Below, in pieces: positions 53,842-63,177 of a stretch of DNA of 64,000 nt. A model generated the notes under the pieces. That model was not told the origin of the DNA and did not search any database. It was given only the letters and a program-made list of their open reading frames with translations. How positions within the stretch are numbered: position 1 is the stretch's first letter; every line of letters starts with the position of its first letter. The stretch is from NCBI GenBank assembly GCA_964541525.1, contig CAZIQF010000007.1, forward strand, positions 12,940 through 76,939, read 5' to 3'. The position numbers and the translations under genes were made by a program. This stretch comes from UBA1737 sp964541525 (GTDB lineage: Bacteria; Bacillota_I; Bacilli_A; ML615J-28; CAG-313).

Positions 53842-55703
53842 TGCAAACTTCAAGAATTAAAGAGTTATCGAAAGAAATCACTAATCTAATCTCTGCTGGT
53901 GAAGTAGTTGAACGTCCAGCGAGTGTCGTTAAAGAATTAATTGAAAATAGTTTAGATGCAAAAGCAACTGATATTAAAATTGAACTTACTGAAAGTGGAC
54001 TTACAAGAATTTGTGTTTTAGATAATGGCCAAGGGATGACAAAAGCCGAAATTCCAATGTCCGTTAAAAAATACGCAACAAGTAAAATTACCAATGCTGA
54101 TGATTTATTTAACATTATGACTTTGGGATTTAGAGGAGAAGCTCTACCTTCAATTATCAGTGTTTCAAAAACAACAATTACCTCAAGTATTGATGGAATC
54201 GGTGGTTATAGTTTTAGTTATCATGGTTCAACACTAATTAGTGAAAAACAAGTCAGTATGAATAAGGGAACAAAAGTCGAAGTTGAAAATCTTTTCTTTA
54301 ACACTCCCGCTAGATTAAAACATTTAGGCACTGAACAAGCGGAATTATCACACATTACAACGCTTGTAAACCGAATCGCAATCGCTAATCCAACTTGTTC
54401 ATTTACTTTAAATAACAATGGTAAAACCATTTATCAAACTGATGGTAGTGGCGATATTGTCACTCTGATTGCTAAAACCTATGGTAATATCGTTGCCGAA
54501 AATTTAATTTATTTTGAAAATAAAAATGATCTATATACAATTAAAGGATACACGACTAATAATAATGTCTTTAGGTCAAATAAAAACTATATTAATGTAA
54601 TTATTAATAACCGTATTATTCGCAACATCAACATGATTTATGCTGTTTGCGATGCTTATCAATCTATTATTCCAATCGGTAAATATCCGATTACGATTCT
54701 TGAAATTAATTGTGATTATGCTTTAATCGATGTTAATGTACATCCTTCAAAATTAGAAATTAGGTTCACAAACGAACAAGCTTTAAGAGATTTAATTACT
54801 AGAACTATTCTCTTAACCATTAAAAATACTGAATTAATCTATAATGCAAAGGCTTTGGATTTAAAAGATAACCAAGTATTACAAGAAGCAAATAATGTCG
54901 TTCAAGAAGAACCAGTTATTGTTTATACTGAAGAACAAACTCCAAAAGTTGAAGAAGAAGTTCTTGCTAATCACCAGTCAGAATCAATCGATACCCTTTG
55001 GGATTTATATGAAGATGATGAACAAAATTCCGATGCAGATACAGAAGAAGATAATGGTGAAGAGGTTGAAGATCAAGTGATTAAGCAAGAAAATCAAATA
55101 TCATTAAACCTAAAAAATGGTCGATTTCATGCTTTTCGCTATATTGGACAGTATAATCAAACCTATCTACTATTTGAAGATGATGATAATTTATATTTAA
55201 TTGATCAACACGCAGCGATGGAAAGAATTATGTATGAGAAAATTAAAAAATCCTTTAGTGATAATGCTGTCAAATTAGTTGAACTTCTAATTCCGTTAAA
55301 AATTGATTTAAGCGTAGCCGAAATTCCTCTATTAATTGCAAAAACGAAAGAATTAGCCGAAATTGGGATTATTTTTGAACAATTTGGTGGTACAACAATT
55401 TTAGTTAGACAAATTCCAACATGGATACCACAAAAATTATCCTATGAATTTATCCTAGATATCATCAATCATCTAATAAACAATCAAAATGGATCTAAAA
55501 GTGTAATGTATGAATCGCTTGCTAAGCAACTTGCTTGTAAAAAATCAATTAAAGCTCACACCAATATCTTACCAGAAGAGGTAAATACGTTACTTCATGA
55601 TCTAGATTGTTGTGACATACCTTATACTTGTCCCCATGGTAGACCGACTCTTGTAAAGATTACTACCTACGAAATTGAAAAAATGTTTAAGCGAGTAATC
55701 TAA
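53841..55703 (+). CDS. mutL: DNA mismatch repair protein MutL with endonuclease domain
   Basis: The GHKL ATPase has ELIENSLDA near residue 33, DNGQGM near 62 and TLGFRGEAL near 93. An acidic linker (about 350-415) leads to the C-terminal domain, which carries the nicking-endonuclease motif DQHAAMERIMYE at 455-466, ACKKSIKA near 560 and CPHGRP near 600. This endonuclease-positive MutL is the type of bacteria without MutH. It overlaps mutS and miaA by one base each (TAATG), so the three are coupled. Confidence 0.96.
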   Translation: MQTSRIKELSKEITNLISAGEVVERPASVVKELIENSLDAKATDIKIELTESGLTRICVLDNGQGMTKAEIPMSVKKYATSKITNADDLFNIMTLGFRGEALPSIISVSKTTITSSIDGIGGYSFSYHGSTLISEKQVSMNKGTKVEVENLFFNTPARLKHLGTEQAELSHITTLVNRIAIANPTCSFTLNNNGKTIYQTDGSGDIVTLIAKTYGNIVAENLIYFENKNDLYTIKGYTTNNNVFRSNKNYINVIINNRIIRNINMIYAVCDAYQSIIPIGKYPITILEINCDYALIDVNVHPSKLEIRFTNEQALRDLITRTILLTIKNTELIYNAKALDLKDNQVLQEANNVVQEEPVIVYTEEQTPKVEEEVLANHQSESIDTLWDLYEDDEQNSDADTEEDNGEEVEDQVIKQENQISLNLKNGRFHAFRYIGQYNQTYLLFEDDDNLYLIDQHAAMERIMYEKIKKSFSDNAVKLVELLIPLKIDLSVAEIPLLIAKTKELAEIGIIFEQFGGTTILVRQIPTWIPQKLSYEFILDIINHLINNQNGSKSVMYESLAKQLACKKSIKAHTNILPEEVNTLLHDLDCCDIPYTCPHGRPTLVKITTYEIEKMFKRVI

Positions 55704-56611
55704 TGCAAAAAGTAGTTATAATTACTGGACCAACTGCGGTGGGTAAAACTAAATGTTCTTTAGCAATTGCAAAACATTTTAATACTGAGCTAATTAATGG
55801 AGATGCTTATCAAGTTTATCAAAAAATGAATATCGGCACTGCTAAACCGAGTTTAGAGGAATTGAGTTTGATAAAACATCATCTAATTGATTTCATCGCT
55901 CCAGATGAGACTTTTAGTGTGGCTGATTATCAAAAAAAGGTTAGACAAATTTTAGATGAGTTTAAAAATAAAGCAATGATACCAATTATTGTCGGTGGAA
56001 GTGGTTTATATTTAGAAAGTGTCATTTGTGATTATACTTTTAGTGGCAACAAGCGTGACGATTCATTTGAACAACAATATAGCGAATATGACAATCAATC
56101 ATTATATTCGTTATTACAAAAAAACAACCCTAATCTTGCAGTAAATATTCATCCAAACAATCGAAAACGCGTATTAAGAGCCTTAGAACTAACAAATAGT
56201 AATAATACCAAAGGCATAAATAAGAAAACAATGCTGTATGATGCATTAGTAATCTTCCTAAATGATGATCGTGAAAGACTTTATACCCGGATTAATAATC
56301 GCGTTGATAAAATGGTTGAACAAGGATTAATAGAAGAAGTAAAAAGTTTATATCCAGATAAACTAAGTTTGACTGCAAAAGCAGCAATTGGTTATAAAGA
56401 ATTATTTTCCTATTTTGATGGTGAAATAACACTAGATGAAGCTATTGCAAAAATCAAGCAAGCATCGCGAAATTATGCCAAAAGACAACTAACTTGGTTT
56501 AGAAATAAAGAATATGTTAAAATTGTTGATATTGATGACTCTAACTTTGAAAATACAATTGAAAAAGTCCAAACTTTAATTAATGATTTTCTATATAAAC
56601 AAATAAACTAA
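55703..56611 (+). CDS. miaA: tRNA dimethylallyltransferase MiaA
   Basis: MiaA adds an isopentenyl group to A37 of tRNAs reading U-starting codons. The P-loop GPTAVGKT is at residues 9-16, GDAYQVYQKMNIGTAKP near 34, and VGGSGLYLESV near 99. The C-terminal RQLTWFRN motif is near 264. Length 302 is normal. Its last 115 bases have a near-identical second copy 543 bases downstream. Confidence 0.96.
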   Translation: MQKVVIITGPTAVGKTKCSLAIAKHFNTELINGDAYQVYQKMNIGTAKPSLEELSLIKHHLIDFIAPDETFSVADYQKKVRQILDEFKNKAMIPIIVGGSGLYLESVICDYTFSGNKRDDSFEQQYSEYDNQSLYSLLQKNNPNLAVNIHPNNRKRVLRALELTNSNNTKGINKKTMLYDALVIFLNDDRERLYTRINNRVDKMVEQGLIEEVKSLYPDKLSLTAKAAIGYKELFSYFDGEITLDEAIAKIKQASRNYAKRQLTWFRNKEYVKIVDIDDSNFENTIEKVQTLINDFLYKQIN

Positions 56612-56651
56612 TGCCCCGATGATCAAATAGTTCGATTTTCGGGGTTTTTTT
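56612..56651 (+). terminator. Terminator after miaA
   Basis: CCCCGA (56614-56619) and TCGGGG (56639-56644) pair across a long loop with possible extra pairing, followed by seven T. Confidence 0.8.
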
Positions 56652-57017
56652 GACTTTTTAAGCACATTTATAAAAAATAAAGCTTTTTCAATTTGGACCT
56701 CATCACTTTGTACTTAGAAGTGTGTCTGAAATACTAACACAATTCTCAATTATATAAGTGTGTTTGATAAAGGAAGAATAATTAAATTTGTACTTATTGT
56801 TGCACTTTAGATTGCAGTACCTATTTTAGAAGAATGGGTTAAATCACAAATATAAAAAACGCCTCAATTAAGAGACGTTAATATTAGAAATCTAAAATAT
56901 TGTCATTAAAAAAGATTGAAAACGCAATGGGTTTTAAGGGTTTACCCACAAAACACTCATTCTAAAAGTAATTAAATAATAGTCTAATACATATTATATT
57001 CATTTTAAATACAAAAC
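56652..57017. other. Gap with relic-like sequence, no gene seen
   Basis: No frame with a start and ribosome binding site is found. A hairpin AACGCCTC/GAGACGTT lies at 56858-56879, and GGGTTTACCC is a short palindrome near 56939. AAGTGTGTCTGA and AAGTGTGTTTGA recur about 50 bases apart (near 56720 and 56757). The segment lies between miaA and the copied miaA fragment, so it was probably brought in or shuffled in the same event; its origin is not recognisable by eye. Confidence 0.5.
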
Positions 57018-57133
57018 ATGTAAAAAGACAACTAATTTGGTTTATAAATAAAGAATATGTTAAAATTGTTGATATTGATGCCTCTAACTTTGAAAATACA
57101 AGTGAAAAAGTCAAAGCTTTAATTAATGATTTC
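57018..57133 (+). pseudogene. Duplicated 3' fragment of miaA
   Basis: This stretch aligns without gaps to 56475-56590, the end of miaA, with about ten differences that I can count. The reading frame is still open and matches the MiaA C-terminus from KRQL through NKEYVKIVDIDASNFENT to ALINDFL, then runs on to a TGA at about 57168. There is no start codon or ribosome binding site and the first 260 codons are missing, so it is a remnant. Confidence 0.85.
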
Positions 57134-57135
57134 TT

Positions 57136-57163
57136 AAAAGTCCTAGTTTATAGGGCTTTTTTT
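57136..57163 (+). terminator. Terminator after the miaA fragment
   Basis: AAAAGTCCTA and TAGGGCTTTT pair around a five-base loop, followed by a T-run. It is unlike the terminator of the intact miaA. Confidence 0.75.
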
Positions 57164-57213
57164 ATATGAATAATCACATTAAATTTTGAATATATTATGA
57201 TAGGTGAATTATT

Positions 57214-58053
57214 GTGAAACGAACTTTTATTATTTATCTATTAATCATAACCTTCGTTTTTATGGTCGGTTTTTCAACTAGGCCTAAAGATACATTAGCA
57301 TCATCAATTCCATATCCTGATTATCCTGCAGAGGCGATGATAGCATTATCTTTAAATGATAATGAAGTTTTTTACCAAAAAAATATGCACAAGGTAATGT
57401 TACCTGCCTCATTAACTAAAGTCCTTACGGCAATTCTATCGATTAATCTCTATCAACTTGATGATTATGTAATAATCACAAATGAAATGGTTAATGTTGA
57501 AGGATCAAGAGTATATTTAGAAGTAGGTGACATAATTAGTGTAAAAGATTTATTATATGGTTTAATGCTATGTAGTGGTAATGATTGTGCAATGGCTTTA
57601 GGATTACATTATAGTGGTAATTTAAACGATTTTGTAATCTTAATGAATGAATTAACTACCAAAATTGGAATGAAAAATTCTACTTTCAATAATCCGCATG
57701 GATTAGATACTACAACTGAAAATTATACAACTGCCTATGATTTAGCTATTTTATTTAGTTATGCGATGAAAAATGAAACATTTAGAATGATTACAGAAAC
57801 TAAAAATTATCATAGTGAAATTTATAGCGAAAAAAATATTTATTTCAAAAATAAACATCGACTGATTCATTCTTTAACTAATGTTATTGGTGGCAAAACT
57901 GGTTATACCAAAAAAGCCAAAAGAACCTTAATTACTGGTTTTAAAGAAGAAGATCAAGAAATTGTTATTGTTACTTTGAATGCTAGTTCAGATTGGTTTA
58001 TTCATCAAGATTTAAGTGAAAGAATTTTTTCTAATTTAGAAGTCGGTTTTTAG
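57214..58053 (+). CDS. D-alanyl-D-alanine carboxypeptidase (DacF/DacB type)
   Basis: A serine DD-carboxypeptidase that trims murein stem peptides outside the membrane. It has a signal peptide (about residues 1-29), Ser66-Leu-Thr-Lys69, an SGN motif near 120 and KTGYT near 229. At 279 residues it lacks the C-terminal PBP5-type beta domain. The start is GTG 57214 with an AGGTG site. Being followed by spmA and spmB, the order of the Bacillus dacB operon, it probably acts on spore cortex. Confidence 0.92.
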   Translation: MKRTFIIYLLIITFVFMVGFSTRPKDTLASSIPYPDYPAEAMIALSLNDNEVFYQKNMHKVMLPASLTKVLTAILSINLYQLDDYVIITNEMVNVEGSRVYLEVGDIISVKDLLYGLMLCSGNDCAMALGLHYSGNLNDFVILMNELTTKIGMKNSTFNNPHGLDTTTENYTTAYDLAILFSYAMKNETFRMITETKNYHSEIYSEKNIYFKNKHRLIHSLTNVIGGKTGYTKKAKRTLITGFKEEDQEIVIVTLNASSDWFIHQDLSERIFSNLEVGF

Positions 58054-58119
58054 AGGATGAATGAATAAAAGTTCAAGTTTTTATTTTTCAATCGCTTAAA
58101 AAAGGGGGATGAAAATAAT

Positions 58120-58701
58120 ATGAATAAAATTTGGTGTTTTTTGTTAATTTTTAGCATTTTGATTAGCATAGTAACAGGGAACATTTATAATCTAGCTGAT
58201 ATTATGATTGATTCATCAATGAAGGCTTGGAATGTATTTTTACAAGTAGGAATTTTAATTTTATTTTGGGGTGGAATTTTCGAAATTGCAAATAATTCAG
58301 GACTGGTAAAAATTATTTCCAACAAACTTAAAAAACCATTACATTTAATCTTCAAAGAAATTCCCACTGATTCAAAGGCTTATGAATTTATTTGTTCAAA
58401 TATCGTAGCTAACCTCTTAGGTCTAGGAAGTGCAGCTACCCCAATGGGATTAAAAGCCTTTAGAGAAATGCAAAAATTATCAGAAGATCAAACTATCCCA
58501 ACTAGATCTATGATAACATTGATTGCAATTAACTGTAGTTCAATCACAATTGTGCCAACAACAATTATCAGTATGCGTAATTTAAATGGCGGAACAACTC
58601 CACCATTTGTTATTCTATTAATGATGCTATCTACAATAATTTCGACGATTATTGCATTGTTGTTGGATAGATTATTTTATCATCTAAGTAAATTAAAATG
58701 A
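58120..58701 (+). CDS. spmA: Spore maturation protein SpmA
   Basis: A 193-residue membrane protein of the nucleoside-transporter-like Gate family. FWGGIFEIANNSGLV near residue 48, NLLGLGSAATPMGLKA near 93 and NCSSITIVPTTII near 138 are SpmA signatures. With SpmB it is needed for full core dehydration and heat resistance of Bacillus spores. The start ATG lies 66 bases after the carboxypeptidase. It ends in TGA overlapping the spmB start by 4 bases. Confidence 0.93.
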   Translation: MNKIWCFLLIFSILISIVTGNIYNLADIMIDSSMKAWNVFLQVGILILFWGGIFEIANNSGLVKIISNKLKKPLHLIFKEIPTDSKAYEFICSNIVANLLGLGSAATPMGLKAFREMQKLSEDQTIPTRSMITLIAINCSSITIVPTTIISMRNLNGGTTPPFVILLMMLSTIISTIIALLLDRLFYHLSKLK

Positions 58702-59192
58702 TTATCATCGTTTTTTATATTTTTTTCATTATTATTTTTGGTATGATTAAAAAAGTAAATTGTTATGAATCCTTTAAATCCGGGGTTAAAAGTAATTTTA
58801 GTATACTTCTAGATATTTTTCCTAATTTAATGGCTTTAGTTCTAGTCGTTGAAGTTTTTAAAAATTCTGGTTTTATTGAATTAATTAATAATTATTTAAG
58901 TTTTAATCAATTGCCTATCACTCTTTTTATTCAAATATTTTTAAAACCACTATCTTCATCTAGCTCTTTAATTTTTATGCTAGACATTTGGAATGAATTT
59001 GGTGTAGATAGTAAGGTTGGATTTCTCGCATCAATTTTACAAGGTTGTAGTGATACTACGCTTTATATCATTACTATGTATTTTGCTTCGGTAAAAATAT
59101 CTAAAACTAAATATGCACTACCAGTAGGTCTACTAACTGATCTTTTGACTTTTATTATCGTAATTATAATTTATCTGATTTTCTTTAATTAA
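58698..59192 (+). CDS. spmB: Spore maturation protein SpmB
   Basis: The partner of SpmA. The 164-residue membrane protein has a Gate-type core, with KPLSSSSSLIFMLDIW near residue 95 and LQGCSDTTLYIITMYFASV near 113-133, which are typical. It overlaps spmA (ATGA), so the two are translationally coupled. It is followed by a separate promoter for rluB. Confidence 0.93.
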   Translation: MIIIVFYIFFIIIFGMIKKVNCYESFKSGVKSNFSILLDIFPNLMALVLVVEVFKNSGFIELINNYLSFNQLPITLFIQIFLKPLSSSSSLIFMLDIWNEFGVDSKVGFLASILQGCSDTTLYIITMYFASVKISKTKYALPVGLLTDLLTFIIVIIIYLIFFN

Positions 59193-59211
59193 TTTTTATT
59201 TCCTATTATTC

Positions 59212-59240
59212 TTGAAAAAAAATTAATTTTTTAGTATAAT
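59212..59240 (+). promoter_or_regulatory. Promoter of rluB
   Basis: TTGAAA (59212-59217) and TATAAT (59235-59240) are 17 bases apart. The in-frame ATG at 59239 overlaps this -10 box, so it cannot be the translation start. Confidence 0.8.
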
Positions 59241-59268
59241 GGAGATAAATAATAATAAGGAAATAACT

Positions 59269-60015
59269 ATGGAAAGATTACAAAAAAGAATTGCCAATAG
59301 TGGAATATGTTCGAGAAGAAAAGCAGAAGAACTAATACTAGATGGAAAAGTATCAGTCAATGGAATAATCACTACTGAATTAGGAACTAAAGTATCTGAT
59401 CAAGATGTTATTACGGTTAATGGTAAAGTATTAGAAAAAGTAAATAAATTATATTTTGTGATTAATAAACCGCGAGGAGTGATTTGTACCGTTAATGATC
59501 CTGCTCGAAGAACTACTATTCTTGATTTGCTACCTGATCAATTAAAAAAAACACGAATATATCCAGTTGGACGTTTAGATTACGACACCAAAGGGGTGCT
59601 ACTTCTAACTAATGATGGTGAATTTATGAATCAAGTTGTAGGACCTAAAAGTGGTATCGAAAAAGAATATTTAGCTCGCGTTGATGGAATCGTAAAGATG
59701 AACGCAATTAAGAAACTAACGACTGGTGTAATGATTGATAATAAACTTACCCTTCCAGCAATTGTCAATATCGAATCAATCGATCAACAAAATCGGTCTT
59801 CACTAATCCGAATTACGATAACTGAAGGTAATTATCATCAAGTTAAAGAAATGTTTAAAGCAGTCGGTCATGAAGTAAAGAAATTAACTAGAGTCCGTTT
59901 TGGTAATATTGTGATCAATCAATTAAAAGAAGGAGAAGTAAGGCCACTTACAATCCATGAGGTGAAAACCTTATATGCTTTATCAAAACAAAATAAAAAC
60001 TTAAAAGAGAGGTAA
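59269..60015 (+). CDS. rluB: Pseudouridine synthase RluB (RsuA/RluB/E/F family)
   Basis: Modifies a uridine of 23S rRNA near the peptidyl-transferase centre. An S4 domain opens the protein (ERLQKRIANSGICSRRKAEELI), and the catalytic motif GRLDYDTKGVLLLTNDG lies near residue 100. ATG 59269 gives 248 residues; the longer frame starts within the promoter. In Bacillus rluB (ypuL) also follows spmB. It is 5 bases before the PAP2 gene. Confidence 0.93.
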   Translation: MERLQKRIANSGICSRRKAEELILDGKVSVNGIITTELGTKVSDQDVITVNGKVLEKVNKLYFVINKPRGVICTVNDPARRTTILDLLPDQLKKTRIYPVGRLDYDTKGVLLLTNDGEFMNQVVGPKSGIEKEYLARVDGIVKMNAIKKLTTGVMIDNKLTLPAIVNIESIDQQNRSSLIRITITEGNYHQVKEMFKAVGHEVKKLTRVRFGNIVINQLKEGEVRPLTIHEVKTLYALSKQNKNLKER

Positions 60016-60020
60016 GAAAT

Positions 60021-60956
60021 ATGCTGCTAACAGATGTATATCGTTTTAGTTTTGAATGGAATATCTTAGAATGGTTCTACAAAATCGGTAATACTTTTTT
60101 CGATTACTTTTTCTATTTTATCTCCGAATTTGGTTCAAGTATCATCATTTTATTACTTGTAACTATTATTTATTGGTGTATTAATAAAGAAAAAGGACGT
60201 CATATTGCATTTATTTGTTTTTTTACCATTTGCATTAACAACAGCTTAAAAGGGTTATTTAATGCTAAAAGACCATTTCAATATGAAGGTAAAGAACATT
60301 TAAGAAAACTTGCTGATTCATCACTAAGCGATGGCGCTTCAGGGACTTCATTTCCAAGTGGTCATTCGCAAAATTCAGCTTCGATTTATTCTAGTCTTTT
60401 TGTTAATTTCAAACATAAGGGAGTTCGAGTTTTTGCTGTTTGTCTGATAATTTTAGTTCCTATCTCAAGACTTTATCTAGGTGTTCATTTTCCTGGTGAT
60501 GTCGTTGTTGGATTAATCTTAGGAATTGCTGCAACTTTACTTTTAACCTTTCTTCTAAACAAGTTTCCTAAAAAAGAATTTTTGATTTGTTTAATTTTAA
60601 TTATCTTCGTCTTTCCTGCTATCTTTATTCCGAATATTGCCAAAGATTTTTTTAAAGGATATGGTTTAATGATTGGCTTACTAGGTGGTAGTTGGCTAGA
60701 GAAGAAGTATGTTAACTTTGAAATTGCAAAATCTTTAAAAACTAATATCCTTCGCTATTTAGTCGGAATCGTCATTATTGGTGGATTATATGGTATTATT
60801 CATGTTATAAACCATCTAGAAGCAATCGAAATGTATAATTGGTCATTATTTATTTCTAATTTCCTTACACACGGCTTGTTAGCTTTTACTGCAATCGCAA
60901 TTGTACCTATTTTATTTAACAAAATCTCCTTTTTAAAGGAGAAGAACAATGAGTAA
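60021..60956 (+). CDS. PAP2-family membrane phosphatase
   Basis: A polytopic protein of 311 residues with the three phosphatase motifs: K(x6)RP in KGLFNAKRP near residue 78, PSGHS near 113, and SRLYLGVHFPGD near 151. It could dephosphorylate undecaprenyl pyrophosphate or phosphatidate; the family does not fix the substrate. The start is 5 bases after rluB. Its end overlaps the next gene by 8 bases. Confidence 0.9.
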   Translation: MLLTDVYRFSFEWNILEWFYKIGNTFFDYFFYFISEFGSSIIILLLVTIIYWCINKEKGRHIAFICFFTICINNSLKGLFNAKRPFQYEGKEHLRKLADSSLSDGASGTSFPSGHSQNSASIYSSLFVNFKHKGVRVFAVCLIILVPISRLYLGVHFPGDVVVGLILGIAATLLLTFLLNKFPKKEFLICLILIIFVFPAIFIPNIAKDFFKGYGLMIGLLGGSWLEKKYVNFEIAKSLKTNILRYLVGIVIIGGLYGIIHVINHLEAIEMYNWSLFISNFLTHGLLAFTAIAIVPILFNKISFLKEKNNE

Positions 60957-62001
60957 TTTTGAATCTTTAAATAATTATTTACTCCCAACTCCTTTGCTAT
61001 TGGAACTGTTGGATGTTTATAAATTAATTGGAACTAATACTAATATTGAAAAAACTTTAGATAAAAAAGCAATTCATCTTGAAAGAAAAGCTTTTGAAAC
61101 TGATTGTTTTAAATTAGTTGAATTTTTAAAGCTTGATGTCTCAATTAATCGAATTAGGTTAATTATTACCAAAGATTCCTTACCGAAGAATAAAGAAGAA
61201 AAAATGATTTGTGCTTGTAAACAAGTTTTAAAATCAATTAGAGAACTACCTTATCAAGAAAATTTATCTGTTAATAGTAGTGATATTCTTGATTATTTAA
61301 AACACATCTATGGAAATAACATTAAATTTAATGCTGAAGATTTTAAAATTCATGGTTCTAACAAAAGAAGTATTCGCTTTGAATTCAATAAAGTCTTTGA
61401 TGAATATAATGAAGCTTATAATTTGAAAAAATATGAACCAATTATTCTAGGATGCATCTTAATTATGGAAATGTATAACATTAAACCGTATTCTGAGTAT
61501 AACAATCTCGCAATACTGCTTACGTATTATTATATATTAAATAGATGTGGAATTAAGTGTTTTAAATACACTAGTTTTCTTGATCTTTACTTAAAAAATG
61601 AAGATAAAATTATAAATACGATTGCTAATGGTTCGATTAATTATGATCAGGGAACCCTATATTTCAGTAATTTTGTTAAGTTAACATTAGATCTAATTAA
61701 AAGTGCCTATCAAGAAATTGATGAAATCATAGTTAATAATCGCTTTTTAGATCGAGCTTTTAAAAGTGATTATCTTGAACAAACGATTATTTACGATCTA
61801 CCTAATATTTTCTCAAAAGAAGATATCATTGCCGTATATCCGGAAATTAGTCCATCAACAATTATGCGTTGTCTTTCTAAACTTCATAAAATGAACTACA
61901 TTATGCCACTCGGAACAGGAAGAAGTGCCAAATGGAAAAAACTGATTGATCCAAATAATTTAAACTATGCGATAGGAGTAAAAAATGAAAATCAAAACTA
62001 A
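60949..62001 (+). CDS. Fic-like protein with degenerate active motif and C-terminal winged helix
   Basis: I do not recognise a named family. The 350-residue protein is mostly helical. At residues 178-190 IKPYSEYNNLAIL, followed by LLTYYYILNRCG, follows the HPFxxGNGR helix-loop-helix of Fic proteins, but the catalytic His is Lys179 and most of the anion-binding loop is changed. The last 60 residues look like a winged helix (EDIIAVYPEISPSTIMRCLS then LHKMNYI), as at the end of many Fic proteins. It may therefore be a non-enzymatic or altered Fic protein that binds DNA or another protein. It overlaps both neighbours (PAP2 and PHP genes), so it belongs to their operon. Confidence 0.55.
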   Translation: MSNFESLNNYLLPTPLLLELLDVYKLIGTNTNIEKTLDKKAIHLERKAFETDCFKLVEFLKLDVSINRIRLIITKDSLPKNKEEKMICACKQVLKSIRELPYQENLSVNSSDILDYLKHIYGNNIKFNAEDFKIHGSNKRSIRFEFNKVFDEYNEAYNLKKYEPIILGCILIMEMYNIKPYSEYNNLAILLTYYYILNRCGIKCFKYTSFLDLYLKNEDKIINTIANGSINYDQGTLYFSNFVKLTLDLIKSAYQEIDEIIVNNRFLDRAFKSDYLEQTIIYDLPNIFSKEDIIAVYPEISPSTIMRCLSKLHKMNYIMPLGTGRSAKWKKLIDPNNLNYAIGVKNENQN

Positions 62002-62815
62002 TTATCATACTCATATTTATTTATGTCGCCACGCTGTTGGTAATGTTGAAGACTATGTCAATAGAGCAATCGAATTAGGTTATAGCGAACTTGGGATTTC
62101 TGATCATTGTCCTTTTCCTGATTCACTGGTCAAAGCGATTTATTCTAGAAGAATGACAATCGATGAGTATCATAAAATCTATCTACCGAGTTTAGAAGAA
62201 AACATTCTAAAGTATAGTGACCAAATCAAAATATATAAAGCTTTAGAAACCGAATATTTAGATGAAATGAAAGAAATGTATCCTGAGTTATTGCAGAAGC
62301 TTGATTATTTAATTTTAGGTCAACATTTTTTCAAATATCATGGAAAATTTATCTCAGTCTATTCCCAACTTTCTGGTGAAATGGTAAGAGCCTATGCTGA
62401 TGCGGTTTGCGAAGCGATGGATTCGGGTTTTTTCAAAATTTTAGCCCATCCTGATATCTTTTGTTGGGGATATCCATTCTGGGATGATGTTTGTGTTGAA
62501 GTATCAAATAGAATTATCGCTTGTGCAATTAAGAATAATGTTATCTTAGAAATCAATGTTAATGGAATCAGGAATTGTGAACATTCTTATCGTTATACAA
62601 CACATCCAACTAATAATCCTAAAAAGATAGACCATCATTATGCTTATCCTAATTATGATTTCTTTAAAATTGTTGCTGAAAGTAATTCATTAGTAGTTAT
62701 TAATGATGATGCCCATGATCCAAATCATCTCCATGATGAATACACTTTACAAGCATTTGAATTTGCTGAAAAATTAAAAATTAAAGTTATAGAATCAATA
62801 GATTTTACTAAATAA
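61985..62815 (+). CDS. PHP-domain phosphoesterase (histidinol-phosphatase-like)
   Basis: The PHP metal motifs are all visible: NYHTHIYLCRHAVG at residues 6-19, GISDHCPFP near 38-46, LGQHFF near 117, AHPDIF near 154, and INDDAHDP near 239. The family includes histidinol phosphatase (HisK) and other phosphoesterases. No other his gene is in the window, so a different phosphate ester is possible. The start overlaps the Fic-like gene by 17 bases, with AGGAG just before. A terminator follows. Confidence 0.88.
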   Translation: MKIKTNYHTHIYLCRHAVGNVEDYVNRAIELGYSELGISDHCPFPDSLVKAIYSRRMTIDEYHKIYLPSLEENILKYSDQIKIYKALETEYLDEMKEMYPELLQKLDYLILGQHFFKYHGKFISVYSQLSGEMVRAYADAVCEAMDSGFFKILAHPDIFCWGYPFWDDVCVEVSNRIIACAIKNNVILEINVNGIRNCEHSYRYTTHPTNNPKKIDHHYAYPNYDFFKIVAESNSLVVINDDAHDPNHLHDEYTLQAFEFAEKLKIKVIESIDFTK

Positions 62816-62839
62816 GCCGATAAAACGGCTTATTTTTTT
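62811..62839 (+). terminator. Terminator after the PHP gene
   Basis: AATAAGCCG and CGGCTTATT form a nine-base stem, followed by TTTTT. It contains the stop codon. Confidence 0.9.
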
Positions 62840-63001
62840 GCTTTTATAAAACATTCGAATAAATTATCAAATATAATTAAAATCTGAAAAAATAGCTGTT
62901 TTTAAGGTTATTTATTTTTTTATCTGTAATAAATGATCAATTTTAATAAGAAGAGGTACTAAAATTTTAAAAAAAGAAAGAAAAATACAATGATGAAGTA
63001 A

Positions 63002-63168
63002 TCTATTATAAAAATCAAAAAATAGCTTATTAGGGAAGCTCAATGATTAATTATTCAGCTTTTTAAATTTCGATCGCTGTAGGAAGACTTTTAGAAGAAC
63101 AAAGAAATTACTATTAATAAGTAATAATAAATTTTCATATCAATTTATTTCTAAATAAAGAAAAAGAA
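63002..63168. repeat. Imperfect tandem repeat, copy 1
   Basis: Starts at TCTATTATAAAAATCAAA, includes a conserved core at 63042-63113 and ends with ATTTCTAAATAAAGAAAAAG. The core matches copy 2 over about 72 bases with a single one-base indel. No start codon with ribosome binding site is seen. Confidence 0.85.
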
Positions 63169-63177
63169 AAATACTAA

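Noticed and set aside
53750..54115. 121-codon minus-strand frame across the mutS/mutL junction
   Set aside because: Antisense to two well-supported overlapping genes; no promoter or ribosome binding site.
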